A DNA stretch of 64,000 nt from Acidimicrobiales bacterium (GTDB taxonomy: Bacteria; Actinomycetota; Acidimicrobiia; Acidimicrobiales; SZUA-35). Below the pieces are notes generated by a model that was given only the letters and a program-made list of their open reading frames with translations, was not told where the DNA came from and ran no database searches. The stretch covers positions 3,782,001-3,846,000 of the forward strand of contig JAWKIO010000005.1 of the NCBI GenBank assembly GCA_041394265.1, given 5' to 3'. The translations under genes and the position numbers were made by a program. This document shows, in pieces, positions 8,302 through 18,177 of the stretch (its first letter is position 1; the number at the start of each line of letters is the position of its first letter).

Positions 8302-11300
8302 GTGCCAATGAGCGACAACCAGCCCGCTGTAGCCGAGGACGACGTGTCATCCCCTCCCGCCGATGTTGCCACGATGCTGTTCGTGGATCAGGTCGGTTCG
8401 ACTCGTCTGTTGGCCGAGCTCGGCGACGAGGCAATGGTGGCGATTCGGGGTGATCTTTGGTCAATGTTCACACGGGTGGTTGCCGAGCACGGTGGACGAG
8501 TCCTCTCCGACGAGGGTGACGGCGGGTCCGCCTTGTTCGAGCTGGCGAACGACGCGGCCGCCGCAGGTCTTGCGATGCTCGCCGCGACGGCCGACCGCGA
8601 CGATCTGGTGCTGCGGGCTGGCTGCAACACCGGCCCGGTGCTTCCCACCGCAACCGGGATGGTTGGGCTCGCCATCCATCTCGCAGCGCGAGTGTGCGAT
8701 GCCGCGCCGGCTCGCCACCTCGCGGCGTCGGAAGCCACGGTCGAGGCTCTTCGGCAGGACAGCGCTGCCGTTCGCTACACGAACTTCGGCCGCCGCAACA
8801 TGAAGGGCCTGCCGACGCCCGTTGCGCTCACGATCGTCACCGGCGTCGATGACCCGGCGCTCGATGTCGTCGGCATCGAACGAGTCGAATCCTCGCCGTT
8901 GCTCGAGGAGACGGTCGACGCCACGGCCTTCGTCGGTCGGGTCGCCGAGATCGTGCAGCTGCACCGCGCACTGTTCCCGCCACGATCGGATCAGCCGAGG
9001 CTCGTGCTGTTGGCCGGCGACGCCGGGTCGGGCAAGACCGCGCTGGCCTACCACGTCGCCCGCGAGCTCAGCGAGGACGGTGTGTTGTGCCTGATCGGCC
9101 GGAGCGACGAAGCACTCGACGATCCCTTCTTCGAGATCATCGAGATGCTGCGGCCTGTCGCTCGATCGCTGCCCGTCGACGACGTCTCGGCCCACATCGA
9201 GCGACACGGCACGATCGTGGCGCGACTGCTTCCCGAACTGCTGGATCGAGTCGAAGCCGAGCATCCTGGCGACGACGACGCTGCGCCGGATCGTCAGCAT
9301 CTGTTCGACGCCATTGGTGACCTTCTCGCCGTGCTGAGCGATCGCCAGCCTCTCGTGTTGCTCTTCGAAGACCTGCACTGGGCCAGCGCGCAAACTCTCG
9401 ACCTTCTCCGCTCCCTGTTGCGCTCCAGCCGGCTTTTGGGCACTTCGCTGCTGTTCACGCTGCGCCCCCAGGCCGGCGAGCTGAACTCGGCTGCCACCGA
9501 GTTCGTCCACTGGCTCGCCGCTTCGCACCACGCCGCCCGGATCGACCTCGGCCCCTTGGACCGCACTGAAGTCGCCGGTCTCTGCCAGACCTTGCTCGGT
9601 GTCATTGATCGCGACGCACTCGACGTTCTGCTTGGCTACCTGATGGATCAGACCGCGGGCAACGCGCTGTTCTGCACCGAGCTGTTGCGCTCCTTCCGGG
9701 ATGGCTCGTCGGTCACGAGCGGTGCTGCGATCGACCTCGATGCGCTCTCGACGATGCCATCGACCGTGCAGGAACTTGCGCTCGCGAGGGTGCGCAAACT
9801 CGGTGCTGATGTCGCCGACGTCCTGACCGATGCCGCGGTGCTCGGCGAGTCGTTCGATCTCGCCGAGCTTCGTGCGATGTCCGGTGGTGATGCGGTCGAG
9901 GGGCTCGACCTCGCCGAACGGGTCGGGCTCGTCCGACCCGATGACACCGGCGGTCGGCGGTTCACCTTCGGTCACGCTCTGGTGCAGCAGGCGCTCTACC
10001 GGCAGTTGACCACGATCGGCCGGATGCGACGCCACCGAGCAGCCGCCGACGCCATGTCGAGCCGTCCGGGTTCGGGGAACGTGTTCGAGCGGCTCCATCA
10101 CCTCCGGAGCGCGGGGTCGCTGGCCGATCCCATGGAGATCATCGAGGCGGCCGGGGCGGCAGCGTCGGAGGCCTCGGGCAAGCTCGCTCTCGCCGACGCG
10201 GTGCAGTTCCGTCAGCTGGCCGTCGACCAGTCGATCGCCGCAGGTATCGACCAGCGCGAGCTCGCCGTCGCCCTGGCGGCGCTCGGACGAGCCCAGACCG
10301 CCAACGCACTGCAGGTCGGCAAAGCCACGATGGTCGAGGCATCTGCGGCCGCCCACGCTGCCGGTGACTGGGACCTCGTTGCCGACATCGCCATCGCCTA
10401 CGGCGGCGAACTGAAGGAGAACCAGGCGCCACCCGATGTGAGCGAGCCCGTCGAGCTGATCACACGAGCGCTCGACCACCACCGAGCGCCGACCGCTCGG
10501 CGAGCCCGGTTGTTGTCGGCGTTGGGTGTTTGGCAGCGACAGCATCGGCCGTACACGGAGCGATTGGCTGCGGTCGACGAGGCGCTCGACATCGCACGGG
10601 CCCTTGGTGACCAGCGCACCCTGGCCATGATCTTGTCCGAGCGCCACCGCGCCCTCCATGGGCCGAACGCTGTTGCCGAAGCGCTCGATGCCTCGTACGA
10701 GTTGGAGTCGCTCGCTGCGGAGCTGGGGTCGGACGCACTCGACTTCCAAGCCATGTATCTGCGGGTGATCGGAGCGATGGAACTCGGCGATTGGGATGTG
10801 GCGACCGCGCACGCCGACCGCCTGATCTCGGCCGGAGCAAAGCTGCAAAATGTCGAAGGTCGGCGGCTGCAGGCAATGTGGCGAAACATCGACGCACAGG
10901 TTCGTGGCGACTGGGAGGAGAGCAGGCGTCACGTCGAGGAGCTCATGGCGATCATCGCCGACTACCCGAAGGCCGATATCGAACGGCTCTTCGGGGCGAC
11001 GAGCTTCGTCCCCCTGTGGTTCGAGCATGGCTCGCCGTTCCTCATCCAGATCACCGGTACCTCCGGCGGTCGAGCATCGACCCGGGCCTGGTTCGCGGCC
11101 GAGGCCGGCTCGGTCGACATTGCGCGGGCGAGTCTCGCCGAGGCACCATCGGTGGCCGATCTCGAAGCGAGCCTCGACTACATGTGGTGGCACGATGCGG
11201 TGTCACTCACTCGTGCCGCCGCAGCCCTGGGCGACTGCGAACTTGCCGCAGATCTCTACCGGATCATGCTCCCGTTCCGTTCGTCGAATGCGATGATGGG

Positions 11301-11472
11301 ATTCGCCACGTTCCTGGGGGCCGCCGAACACCACCTGGGCACACTCGCCACCACGCTGGGGCGGGTCGATGAGGCGCGACAGCACTACGAGCGAGCTGCC
11401 GAACGCCATCGTGCGATGGGCGCCGTCGCGTTCGGCACGCTGACCGAGTCGGAGCTGGCAGCGTTGGGCTGA
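8302..11472 (+). CDS. Class III cyclase-like domain + AAA ATPase + repeat regulator
   Basis: A 1056-residue multidomain signalling protein. Residues about 22-180 form an adenylate/guanylate cyclase homology domain, with metal-binding aspartates at D29 (VDQVGST) and D73 (EGDGGS). The transition-state Asn position in the usual VNLAAR motif is His (H126 in IHLAAR), while R130 is kept. Catalysis may be weak or lost. Residues about 205-400 form an AAA/NB-ARC-like ATPase with Walker A GDAGSGKT (239-246) and Walker B LLFEDLHWAS. The remaining 650 residues are alanine-rich helices, probably TPR-like. No DNA-binding helix-turn-helix is visible at the C terminus. Start is GTG 8302 or ATG 8308. Such proteins are common in actinobacteria, and their partners are mostly unknown. 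Confidence 0.85.
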   Translation: MPMSDNQPAVAEDDVSSPPADVATMLFVDQVGSTRLLAELGDEAMVAIRGDLWSMFTRVVAEHGGRVLSDEGDGGSALFELANDAAAAGLAMLAATADRDDLVLRAGCNTGPVLPTATGMVGLAIHLAARVCDAAPARHLAASEATVEALRQDSAAVRYTNFGRRNMKGLPTPVALTIVTGVDDPALDVVGIERVESSPLLEETVDATAFVGRVAEIVQLHRALFPPRSDQPRLVLLAGDAGSGKTALAYHVARELSEDGVLCLIGRSDEALDDPFFEIIEMLRPVARSLPVDDVSAHIERHGTIVARLLPELLDRVEAEHPGDDDAAPDRQHLFDAIGDLLAVLSDRQPLVLLFEDLHWASAQTLDLLRSLLRSSRLLGTSLLFTLRPQAGELNSAATEFVHWLAASHHAARIDLGPLDRTEVAGLCQTLLGVIDRDALDVLLGYLMDQTAGNALFCTELLRSFRDGSSVTSGAAIDLDALSTMPSTVQELALARVRKLGADVADVLTDAAVLGESFDLAELRAMSGGDAVEGLDLAERVGLVRPDDTGGRRFTFGHALVQQALYRQLTTIGRMRRHRAAADAMSSRPGSGNVFERLHHLRSAGSLADPMEIIEAAGAAASEASGKLALADAVQFRQLAVDQSIAAGIDQRELAVALAALGRAQTANALQVGKATMVEASAAAHAAGDWDLVADIAIAYGGELKENQAPPDVSEPVELITRALDHHRAPTARRARLLSALGVWQRQHRPYTERLAAVDEALDIARALGDQRTLAMILSERHRALHGPNAVAEALDASYELESLAAELGSDALDFQAMYLRVIGAMELGDWDVATAHADRLISAGAKLQNVEGRRLQAMWRNIDAQVRGDWEESRRHVEELMAIIADYPKADIERLFGATSFVPLWFEHGSPFLIQITGTSGGRASTRAWFAAEAGSVDIARASLAEAPSVADLEASLDYMWWHDAVSLTRAAAALGDCELAADLYRIMLPFRSSNAMMGFATFLGAAEHHLGTLATTLGRVDEARQHYERAAERHRAMGAVAFGTLTESELAALG

Positions 11473-11488
11473 AGCGTTGGGCCGGGCC

Positions 11489-14400
11489 TCACGCGCCGTG
11501 GCGGTCGAGGTGCTCGATGATGCGGGGGAAGACGTCGCGGGCGGCGTGCTGGCCGACGATGCCATCGAGGTGGGCGTAGTCCGGCAGATACAGCAGGTCG
11601 TGGAGCTCGGCGTCGTGGTGCGAGCGCAGCCACGCCAGCGTCTTCGCCATACCGCTCGGGCGGAAGATGTGATTCTTCTCGCCCTGGATGAAGAGCACCG
11701 GAAGGTCGAGGCGTTCGACGTGGGGAAGATAGGTGTCGTTGCCGTCGGCATCGACGGCTGCTCGCTTGCGCATCATCAGCGAGAGCTGACGGAGCGGCGT
11801 GACTTCGCCGACACCGAAGGCTGCGGTGAACGACTCATGTGTGGCCGCATTGAGCTGGCTGTGGGTGTGGGTGAGTCCGAAGACGGCGTTGAGCCAGCGA
11901 CACATCGGCACCTGACACGACTCGCCCCGAGGGACGGGCAGGATCCGTGCTGCGAGATCGATGGATCGGTCGGCCATGCGATGCCCGACGCTCGGTTGCA
12001 GCCTGCGAACGCCGAGCCAGGCGAGCACGTCGACGAGGTGGAGGGCGTTCTTGAAGCGGTTGAAGCGGCTCGTCTCCGGGTGGAGGGGGAATTGCGAGCA
12101 GACCGCGGTGCGGACCCCTTCGAGTCCGTCGAGTAGCGCCATCAAGATGGTGACCGAACCGACGCAGTGGCCGATGACGGCGACGTCGCCGGCGCCAGTC
12201 TGTCGCCGCACTTCGTCGACGGCGCGCTGCCAGTCGATTCGGGCGATGTCGTCGATCGTGAACTCGCGGCGACACGATGGAAGGGCGATGCTTGCCCGAT
12301 AGTCGAACAGCCACACGTCGTAGCCGGCAGCGACCAGATCCTCGGCGAGTGACGTGGCGTTCGTGGTTTCGGCGAACGAGCTGGCCCGCATGCTGAACCC
12401 GGCAGCGAGGAGGACCGGCCCCTTGTCGCCGCCTCGGTGCCGGGTGAGGAGCAGCTCGCTCGTTGGATCGACACTCTGCAGGATCGATGTGCCGTGACGC
12501 TCGAGGTGATCCGCGGCGCTGAGGGCGGCCTCGTTCGATGCGTCCCGGTCGAGCGTCTCCCACCCCTGGTCGGCCACGAAGACCGTGAAGGAGGGGATCG
12601 GGAGTCGAAGTGGACGGTCGGCTGGCAGCGGTCGATGGAGATGCCGCTCGCCCTCGGCCAACACCCCGCCGTAGATCGGGAGGAAGGCGCCCTTGAACGC
12701 TCGAGCGAACCGGTAGCGGTTGCGCAGGCGCCGCGCGACGCTGCCCGGAGCGTCGATGGTGGCCAACTGCCGCAGGAGGTCCGGGACCGAGATCTCGAGA
12801 ATGCCACGTCCAACGACGACGTCGTCGGCGTCGTGCCCGATGTTGTCGCCTTCGGCACCGTCGCCGCCATCGTCGTGGGCTTCATCGTCGATTCCGTCGT
12901 TCGCAGCGGTCACGGTGACGTAGAGCGTTGTCGTCTGTGACCATCCCCGCAGCAGCGAGCCCGTGGTGACCACTTTGTGACCTTCGAAGCGGTAGCGGCG
13001 ATCGTCGACGGTCGTCAGCGTCATCCGGTACGACATGTTCCACATCTCGGCGTGGTCGCGATTGCGAGCGAGGAGTCGGAACTCGCCATCGCTCACCATC
13101 ATGGGCTCCGGCGAGAGCCGAGGTGCCTCGACCGTTCCGGACAGCTTTGACACGAGACCGGGATCGGCCTCGAGCGCGGCGAGGTCGTCGATCGTGATAG
13201 TGACGACGAACGACATCGGTGATGCGTCGGCTTCACCTCGACCGACGCCATCCTCGTAGGTCTCGGCATCGACGCCGAACCAGCCGGCCATGCGTTCGGT
13301 GAAGCGCACGGTGTTGGATCGATGGCCGCGATCCAACGAAGCGGGTCCCGCAGGCAAAGCGATCAGCGCCTGCGGAATCGGATCGGTGGCGGGTCGGAGA
13401 TCGAGCGGCCATCCTCGCTCGGCCGCGATCAGTTCGACGGCTCGTTCGGCGAGTGCTGCGATGGTCAGCGACGGATTGGTGTCGAGCGGGCGGGAGACGA
13501 TCGAACCGTCGAGGACGTGGAGCCCACGGTGTGTGCGGGTGCCAGATGACCCGATGAAGGCCTCGCCTCGATGGTCGACCACGCCGAGTTCCGCCGAGTC
13601 GGCCATCACGCAACCGCCGAGAGGATGCACGGTGACGAGCTGGTGCCCCATTGCCTTTGTGTAGAGCATCTCGGGCGAGTAGCTGGCGCCGATCGATGCC
13701 GACGCCGCCGCGAGCACGTCGTTGTTCCGGCGGATGTGGACGCCGGTCGGACCGGTCGGCCAATCGACGGTGACCCGATCGTTCTGGAGCACGAGGCGTC
13801 CGCCGGTGTCGTCGTTGCTCATCACCAGATAGGTGAGCGTGTTGCGAGCAGCGCCGGCCCACGAACGGAACAGCATACGGAGACGGCGACGCAGGGAGAC
13901 CTCGCCGGCGGTGACCGCGGTGTAGAGCAGCGTGAGCGGGAGGATCGCCCGGAGGATGCCGGGGATCGCACCCTCCTCGATCACGAGGGCATCGTCGGCG
14001 AGCCGGGCATCAGGCCGATCGGCGAACATCGGTGAGTTCATGCCCCGGTCGTTCACCGGAACGACGCCCGTGATGGTCGGCCCGACCGGACGACCCTTGC
14101 GCCGGCCGGCCCACCCGATGGCGTTCAGATCTCGATCACTGTCATAGCCGAACCCCAGCACATCGCCATTGCCGTTGAAGTTCGACCCGAGACGATCGGA
14201 GAGGTGGAGCCCTCGCTCGGCGGAGCGAAGCATGATCTCGGTCGACCCCATCGTGCCGGCGGCAACCACCACCAGGTCGGCGAGGACGAACTGGCGTGGA
14301 GCGCCGAATCGGCGACGGTCGGTCCGGACCTCGGTGAACACGACCCGCCAACCGTCGTCGCCGGCGTCCTCGATCCAGTCGACGCACCGCTCGGTGAAGA

Positions 14401-15055
14401 TCTGGCCGCCGTGGTGCACGGCGTCGGGCAGGTAGTTCATCAGCACCGTGTTCTTCGCCCCGACATTGCAGCCGGCGATGCAGTTGCCACAGTTGTTGCA
14501 GGCGGGCTGGGTGACACCTGCTCGATTGGTGGTGGGGGAGAAGGTGACATTGATCGGCGCACGTTCCAGCGGAGCGGCAAGGTGTCCGGCGACGACTCGC
14601 AGCGCATCGAGCTTGGCGAGCTCGGGCGATGTCGTCGGATAGGGGTTGGATCCCAACCACTGCTCGGCCCGCTCGAAGTACGGCGCTAGTCCGGCGCCGC
14701 CTGCGCTGCGGATCGGGTCGGGCCACCGGTCGTCGGCGAAGACGGCATCGATCGGGCGGAGCGCAACGCTGGCATTGATCAGCGACGTGCCACCGAGACC
14801 GCACCCGACGAGCACGTTGACTTCGTCGTCGAACCGCATGTCGTAGAGCGCCAATCGCGATCCGACGCGTCGCCGGACCGACGAGATCTGGGTGTCGCGA
14901 GCGGCCGACCACAGGTGCTCGGGATAGCTGCCCGGCCAACGTTCGGCTCCTCGTTCGAGCACGCAGACCCGTCGCCCGGCCCGAGCGAAGCGTGACGCCG
15001 CAATGGCGCCCCCGTAGCCAGAGCCGATCACGACCACGTCGTATCGGCTCGCCAT
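11489..15055 (-). CDS. GMC oxidoreductase fused to alpha/beta hydrolase
   Basis: An 1188-residue fusion. The N-terminal part is a GMC/cholesterol-oxidase-like flavoprotein. FAD binding is by VVVIGSGYGGAIAASRFARAG at the N terminus and GCGLGGTSLINASV (84-97), and the C-terminal GMC signature HPLGGCVMAD is present. A Cys cluster C186-x2-C-x2-C-x3-C resembles an Fe-S ligand set. About 280 residues of a less conserved middle region follow. An alpha/beta hydrolase begins near residue 860, and its nucleophile elbow is GHCVGS, with Cys964 instead of Ser. A candidate His lies in DYAHLDG. The start at 15055 has GGAGG just upstream. The likely substrates are sterols or other lipophilic alcohols and their esters. 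No signal peptide is seen. It converges on the cyclase gene with only 16 nt between them. Confidence 0.85.
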   Translation of the reverse strand: MASRYDVVVIGSGYGGAIAASRFARAGRRVCVLERGAERWPGSYPEHLWSAARDTQISSVRRRVGSRLALYDMRFDDEVNVLVGCGLGGTSLINASVALRPIDAVFADDRWPDPIRSAGGAGLAPYFERAEQWLGSNPYPTTSPELAKLDALRVVAGHLAAPLERAPINVTFSPTTNRAGVTQPACNNCGNCIAGCNVGAKNTVLMNYLPDAVHHGGQIFTERCVDWIEDAGDDGWRVVFTEVRTDRRRFGAPRQFVLADLVVVAAGTMGSTEIMLRSAERGLHLSDRLGSNFNGNGDVLGFGYDSDRDLNAIGWAGRRKGRPVGPTITGVVPVNDRGMNSPMFADRPDARLADDALVIEEGAIPGILRAILPLTLLYTAVTAGEVSLRRRLRMLFRSWAGAARNTLTYLVMSNDDTGGRLVLQNDRVTVDWPTGPTGVHIRRNNDVLAAASASIGASYSPEMLYTKAMGHQLVTVHPLGGCVMADSAELGVVDHRGEAFIGSSGTRTHRGLHVLDGSIVSRPLDTNPSLTIAALAERAVELIAAERGWPLDLRPATDPIPQALIALPAGPASLDRGHRSNTVRFTERMAGWFGVDAETYEDGVGRGEADASPMSFVVTITIDDLAALEADPGLVSKLSGTVEAPRLSPEPMMVSDGEFRLLARNRDHAEMWNMSYRMTLTTVDDRRYRFEGHKVVTTGSLLRGWSQTTTLYVTVTAANDGIDDEAHDDGGDGAEGDNIGHDADDVVVGRGILEISVPDLLRQLATIDAPGSVARRLRNRYRFARAFKGAFLPIYGGVLAEGERHLHRPLPADRPLRLPIPSFTVFVADQGWETLDRDASNEAALSAADHLERHGTSILQSVDPTSELLLTRHRGGDKGPVLLAAGFSMRASSFAETTNATSLAEDLVAAGYDVWLFDYRASIALPSCRREFTIDDIARIDWQRAVDEVRRQTGAGDVAVIGHCVGSVTILMALLDGLEGVRTAVCSQFPLHPETSRFNRFKNALHLVDVLAWLGVRRLQPSVGHRMADRSIDLAARILPVPRGESCQVPMCRWLNAVFGLTHTHSQLNAATHESFTAAFGVGEVTPLRQLSLMMRKRAAVDADGNDTYLPHVERLDLPVLFIQGEKNHIFRPSGMAKTLAWLRSHHDAELHDLLYLPDYAHLDGIVGQHAARDVFPRIIEHLDRHGA

Positions 15056-15163
15056 CGACCCTCCATCGGCACCGAGCACGCCTCGAACCTAGTCGATCCG
15101 TCGCTTCACATCCTGAAGCATGGCGAGGCTCACACCTGCACAAACATCGCCGAAGCTTGCGGC

Positions 15164-17110
15164 GTGGACATCGACTTTCTCGCGAGCGATTTCGAGGCCG
15201 ACCTCGACGGCGATGAGACCGGCGCGCCCGTCGAGACGATGTCCGAGGCCCTCAGCGGCGTGTGGGATCGGATCCACCGGCGCATCGAGGAGCACCTGCG
15301 GCCGGCCGAACTGGCGACGATGCGACTGGTGGAGGGTCCGCTCGAACAGGGTGAGGTGAACGCCGCCCTCGCCTCGCTGCTCGACCTGGCGACCTGGCTC
15401 GGCGAGCTGGGCATGATCTCGGCCGCTCGCCTCACCCGTCACCTGTTCGAACGCCTCAGTACGCCCGATCATCTTCGCTACGCCGACCCGGCAGCCGCCA
15501 TCACGGCAGCTGGTCTGCTCGAGGATCTGCGGTCGTCGGTGTCGACAACGGCCGGTGGCGGCCGCTCCGGTGCCCTTGGCGACAACCTCTTGGTGATCGG
15601 TGACCCGGGTCAGGCAGCTGACAGTCTCGTATGGTTCGCCGTCACGAGCGGTTTCACGGTCAATCACTCGACCCGCCTGCGGTCATGGCCCCGAGTGGCC
15701 GACGCCATCGTGGTCGTCGGCGACGAGCTTCGTTCGAGCGCAGCAACGATCATGGCCAGCCGCCTTGCCGCCGAGCGCTACCCCGGCGTCCCCATCGTCG
15801 TCGGGGCACCCGACGACCCGCTCGACCGCATCGAGCTGGCTCGCTACGCCACCAGCCTGCTGCCGCTCAACGCTCGTCCGATCGAGATCGTCGAAGAGGT
15901 CCGGCGGCAGATCCACGTCCGCAGGCGAACCGAACGCGTGGTCGTCCATGGTGAGGGCAGCGAGGAACTGATCGCGGTGCTCGGCGCCCGTGGCCTGCAG
16001 GCGTGGGACGCCGACGATCTCCCGGAGCTGTTGTCGGGCCTCGAGGCCGGACGAGCCTCTGGCGTCATCCTGATGCCGTCGAGCGACAATGCGCGGCTGG
16101 TCAGCGTGATCCGGGCGCAGGTGTCGACCCGTCGCTGCATCATCGCCGAGGTGATCACACCCGACGGGTCGATGACGCCGCGGGTCGGGGTCGACATGAC
16201 GGTGCCGGATCGCTCGCCGGGCGATGCGCTGGCACGCTCGCTTCCGCCACTCTTTCGCTTGCGGGCCGACGTCGATGCCGACCTCGCCGCCTCCAGCCGC
16301 ACGGGTGGCGTCCCGTGGGCATCGGCCACGTTCCTCGCCGAACGCCTGTTGCTCGGCGTCCATCGTTCGGACTCGGTGGCGTCGCTGTGCGTCGTCCAGT
16401 TCGACGAATCCGACTCGGTCGCGCAGGTCGATGCGGTGCAGGAACAGCTGCTGCGCGAGTTCCGAACCGACGACATCGTGACCCGCAGCGGCGATCGAGA
16501 GACCATCCTCGTCCTGGGCGGCGTCGACCACGAGGTCTCGAGCGCTCGACTCGAGGCCATGGCGTCGCGCCTCGTGTCGGTGGGCATCCGGGTCGGGGTT
16601 GCAGAGTTTCCCTACGACGCACAGAGCGTGTCGGACCTGGTGGACGTGGCTCGCGGGTTGGTCGAGCGAAGCCGGACCCAGGGTGGCCCGCGCGTGGTCA
16701 CTGCCGACTGGCGACCCGGGGGACTGGTGGCCCACGACGTCCTGGTCGCCGACAGCGATCCGGCGATCGCCCGAGTCATCAGCGAGGCCCTCGAACGAAC
16801 CGGCCTCTCGGTCGACCACGTGACCGATGGTCAGGTGCTGCTCGACCGGCTCCAGGATCCGCTCGTGCGGTTGCCGAAGGTCGTCCTCCTCGAGTTCGAC
16901 CTGCTCGCCATCGATGGTCTCACCATTCTCCGGCGTCTCCAGAAACAGGCGGCGCTACGGCGATTCGATGTCGTGATGTTGTCTGCTCGGACGAGGGAGA
17001 ACGACATTCGTGAGGCGTACGACCTCGGAGCGGTCGACGTGATCCAGAAGCCGTTCTCACCGGGCATCCTCGTGCGCCGGTTGTTGCGGATCATGGACGC
17101 CGACGGATGA
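15164..17110 (+). CDS. Degenerate GGDEF + receiver-domain protein, head of glycosyltransferase operon
   Basis: A 648-residue cytoplasmic protein. The N-terminal 130 residues are helical. A Rossmann-like, receiver-like region follows (about 140-340). Next is a region folding like a GGDEF domain (about 350-510), in which the signature has decayed to SGDRE (442-446), so diguanylate cyclase activity is unlikely. The C-terminal receiver domain (about 522-648) has the acidic pair D530/D532, S607 and K629, but the phospho-acceptor position is Glu577 (LLEFDLLAIDG). It may therefore be locked in an active-like state. The start is GTG 15164 without an evident ribosome site. The stop overlaps the next gene by ATGA. 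It is probably a regulator of the exopolysaccharide-type synthase encoded two genes downstream. Confidence 0.75.
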   Translation: MDIDFLASDFEADLDGDETGAPVETMSEALSGVWDRIHRRIEEHLRPAELATMRLVEGPLEQGEVNAALASLLDLATWLGELGMISAARLTRHLFERLSTPDHLRYADPAAAITAAGLLEDLRSSVSTTAGGGRSGALGDNLLVIGDPGQAADSLVWFAVTSGFTVNHSTRLRSWPRVADAIVVVGDELRSSAATIMASRLAAERYPGVPIVVGAPDDPLDRIELARYATSLLPLNARPIEIVEEVRRQIHVRRRTERVVVHGEGSEELIAVLGARGLQAWDADDLPELLSGLEAGRASGVILMPSSDNARLVSVIRAQVSTRRCIIAEVITPDGSMTPRVGVDMTVPDRSPGDALARSLPPLFRLRADVDADLAASSRTGGVPWASATFLAERLLLGVHRSDSVASLCVVQFDESDSVAQVDAVQEQLLREFRTDDIVTRSGDRETILVLGGVDHEVSSARLEAMASRLVSVGIRVGVAEFPYDAQSVSDLVDVARGLVERSRTQGGPRVVTADWRPGGLVAHDVLVADSDPAIARVISEALERTGLSVDHVTDGQVLLDRLQDPLVRLPKVVLLEFDLLAIDGLTILRRLQKQAALRRFDVVMLSARTRENDIREAYDLGAVDVIQKPFSPGILVRRLLRIMDADG

Positions 17111-18177
17111 CCGTCTTCGTCGCCATTCAGGTGCTGGTGTTCGCCACCGCGCTGTCGTTCTGCGTCCTCGGTGCCGTCGTCAACCGACTGCGCAATCGCC
17201 GTGACGAGCAGCGGGCGATCGCTCACCACTGGGCAGCGACCGTTGTGCTCGACGCCGGCCCCGACCTCGAGGCTGCGGGCCGGGCGTTGGCCGATCTGCC
17301 GATCTCGGTGCTCGCCGAGGTGCTACAGCACCTGTCGGCCGACACGACCGGCGAGGCTCGCCGCCGACTCCAGGTCGTCGCTCATCATGCCGGTCTCACT
17401 CATCGCATCGAACGATTGGTCCATCGCCACTCCTGGAACCGGCGAGTGCAGGGGGCACACCTGATGATGTTGCTCCCCGATGACGGCATCGAGCGCTCGA
17501 TGTTGCTCGACGACCCGCACCCGTTCGTTCGCGCACGGGCGATCGAGAGTCTCCCCCCGTCCGCGGTCGAGGAGTTCGCCGAGACCTTGCTCGACTCGCT
17601 CGGGCACGCCAGTCCCGCCGTTCGCTCTGCAGCGCAGCACGCCCTTGCTCGTGGCGGATCAAGCTGTGTTCCACACATCGTCGAGTACATGATCCGAGTG
17701 CACGAGGGACGACTCACGGCCGAGGCGTCGGCGCTGGTGGTCGAGGTGGCGGCCGAGTTGCCCGACCCACGGCTGGTCGAGCCGATCCTGTCGTTCGAAG
17801 ACCATGAAGACGCTCGCATCCGGCGGCTCGTCGCCGGCTGTCTCGGCAACGGTGTCTTCCAGGATCCCGGATCGAGTCTCGCTGCACTGCTCGCCGACGA
17901 GGTGCCCGATGTGCGGGCCGAGGCGGCGCGTTCGGCGGGAGCCGGCGGGCTCGTGGAGCTGGCCCCATCGCTGGGGCGTCTCCTCGCCGACTCCACGTGG
18001 CAGGTTCGCCGCGAGGCCGGGACGGCGCTGGCCAACTTGGGCGCCATGGGCCGGGTCGTGCTGCGCTGCCACCTGCACGACGAGGACCTGTTCGCTCGTG
18101 ACATGGCGATGCACATTCTCGGGCAGATGAGCGGCCTGACGGCCGCCTCGTCGACCAGTCGTTGGGTGGCGGCGTGA
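17107..18177 (+). CDS. Membrane-anchored HEAT-repeat protein
   Basis: A 356-residue protein. One N-terminal membrane segment (VAIQVLVFATALSFCVLGAVV) is followed by positive residues (NRLRNRRDEQR), so the remainder should be cytoplasmic. Residues about 90-350 consist of helical pairs of the HEAT/PBS-lyase type, with recurring patterns such as HPFVRARAIESLP, SPAVRSAAQHALA, VPDVRAEAARSAG and STWQVRREAGTALANLG. HEAT scaffolds bind protein partners. The ATG overlaps the preceding stop (ATGA), and its own stop overlaps the next start (GTGA). It thus forms a translationally coupled trio with the receiver protein and the glycosyltransferase, and probably links regulator to synthase. Confidence 0.82.
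   Translation: MTVFVAIQVLVFATALSFCVLGAVVNRLRNRRDEQRAIAHHWAATVVLDAGPDLEAAGRALADLPISVLAEVLQHLSADTTGEARRRLQVVAHHAGLTHRIERLVHRHSWNRRVQGAHLMMLLPDDGIERSMLLDDPHPFVRARAIESLPPSAVEEFAETLLDSLGHASPAVRSAAQHALARGGSSCVPHIVEYMIRVHEGRLTAEASALVVEVAAELPDPRLVEPILSFEDHEDARIRRLVAGCLGNGVFQDPGSSLAALLADEVPDVRAEAARSAGAGGLVELAPSLGRLLADSTWQVRREAGTALANLGAMGRVVLRCHLHDEDLFARDMAMHILGQMSGLTAASSTSRWVAA

Noticed and set aside
8461..11193. 910-codon open frame on the minus strand opposite the cyclase-ATPase gene
   Set aside because: A shadow of high-GC codon use. The plus-strand frame has clear domains. The minus frame reads as low-complexity Arg/Gly/Glu sequence with no motif.
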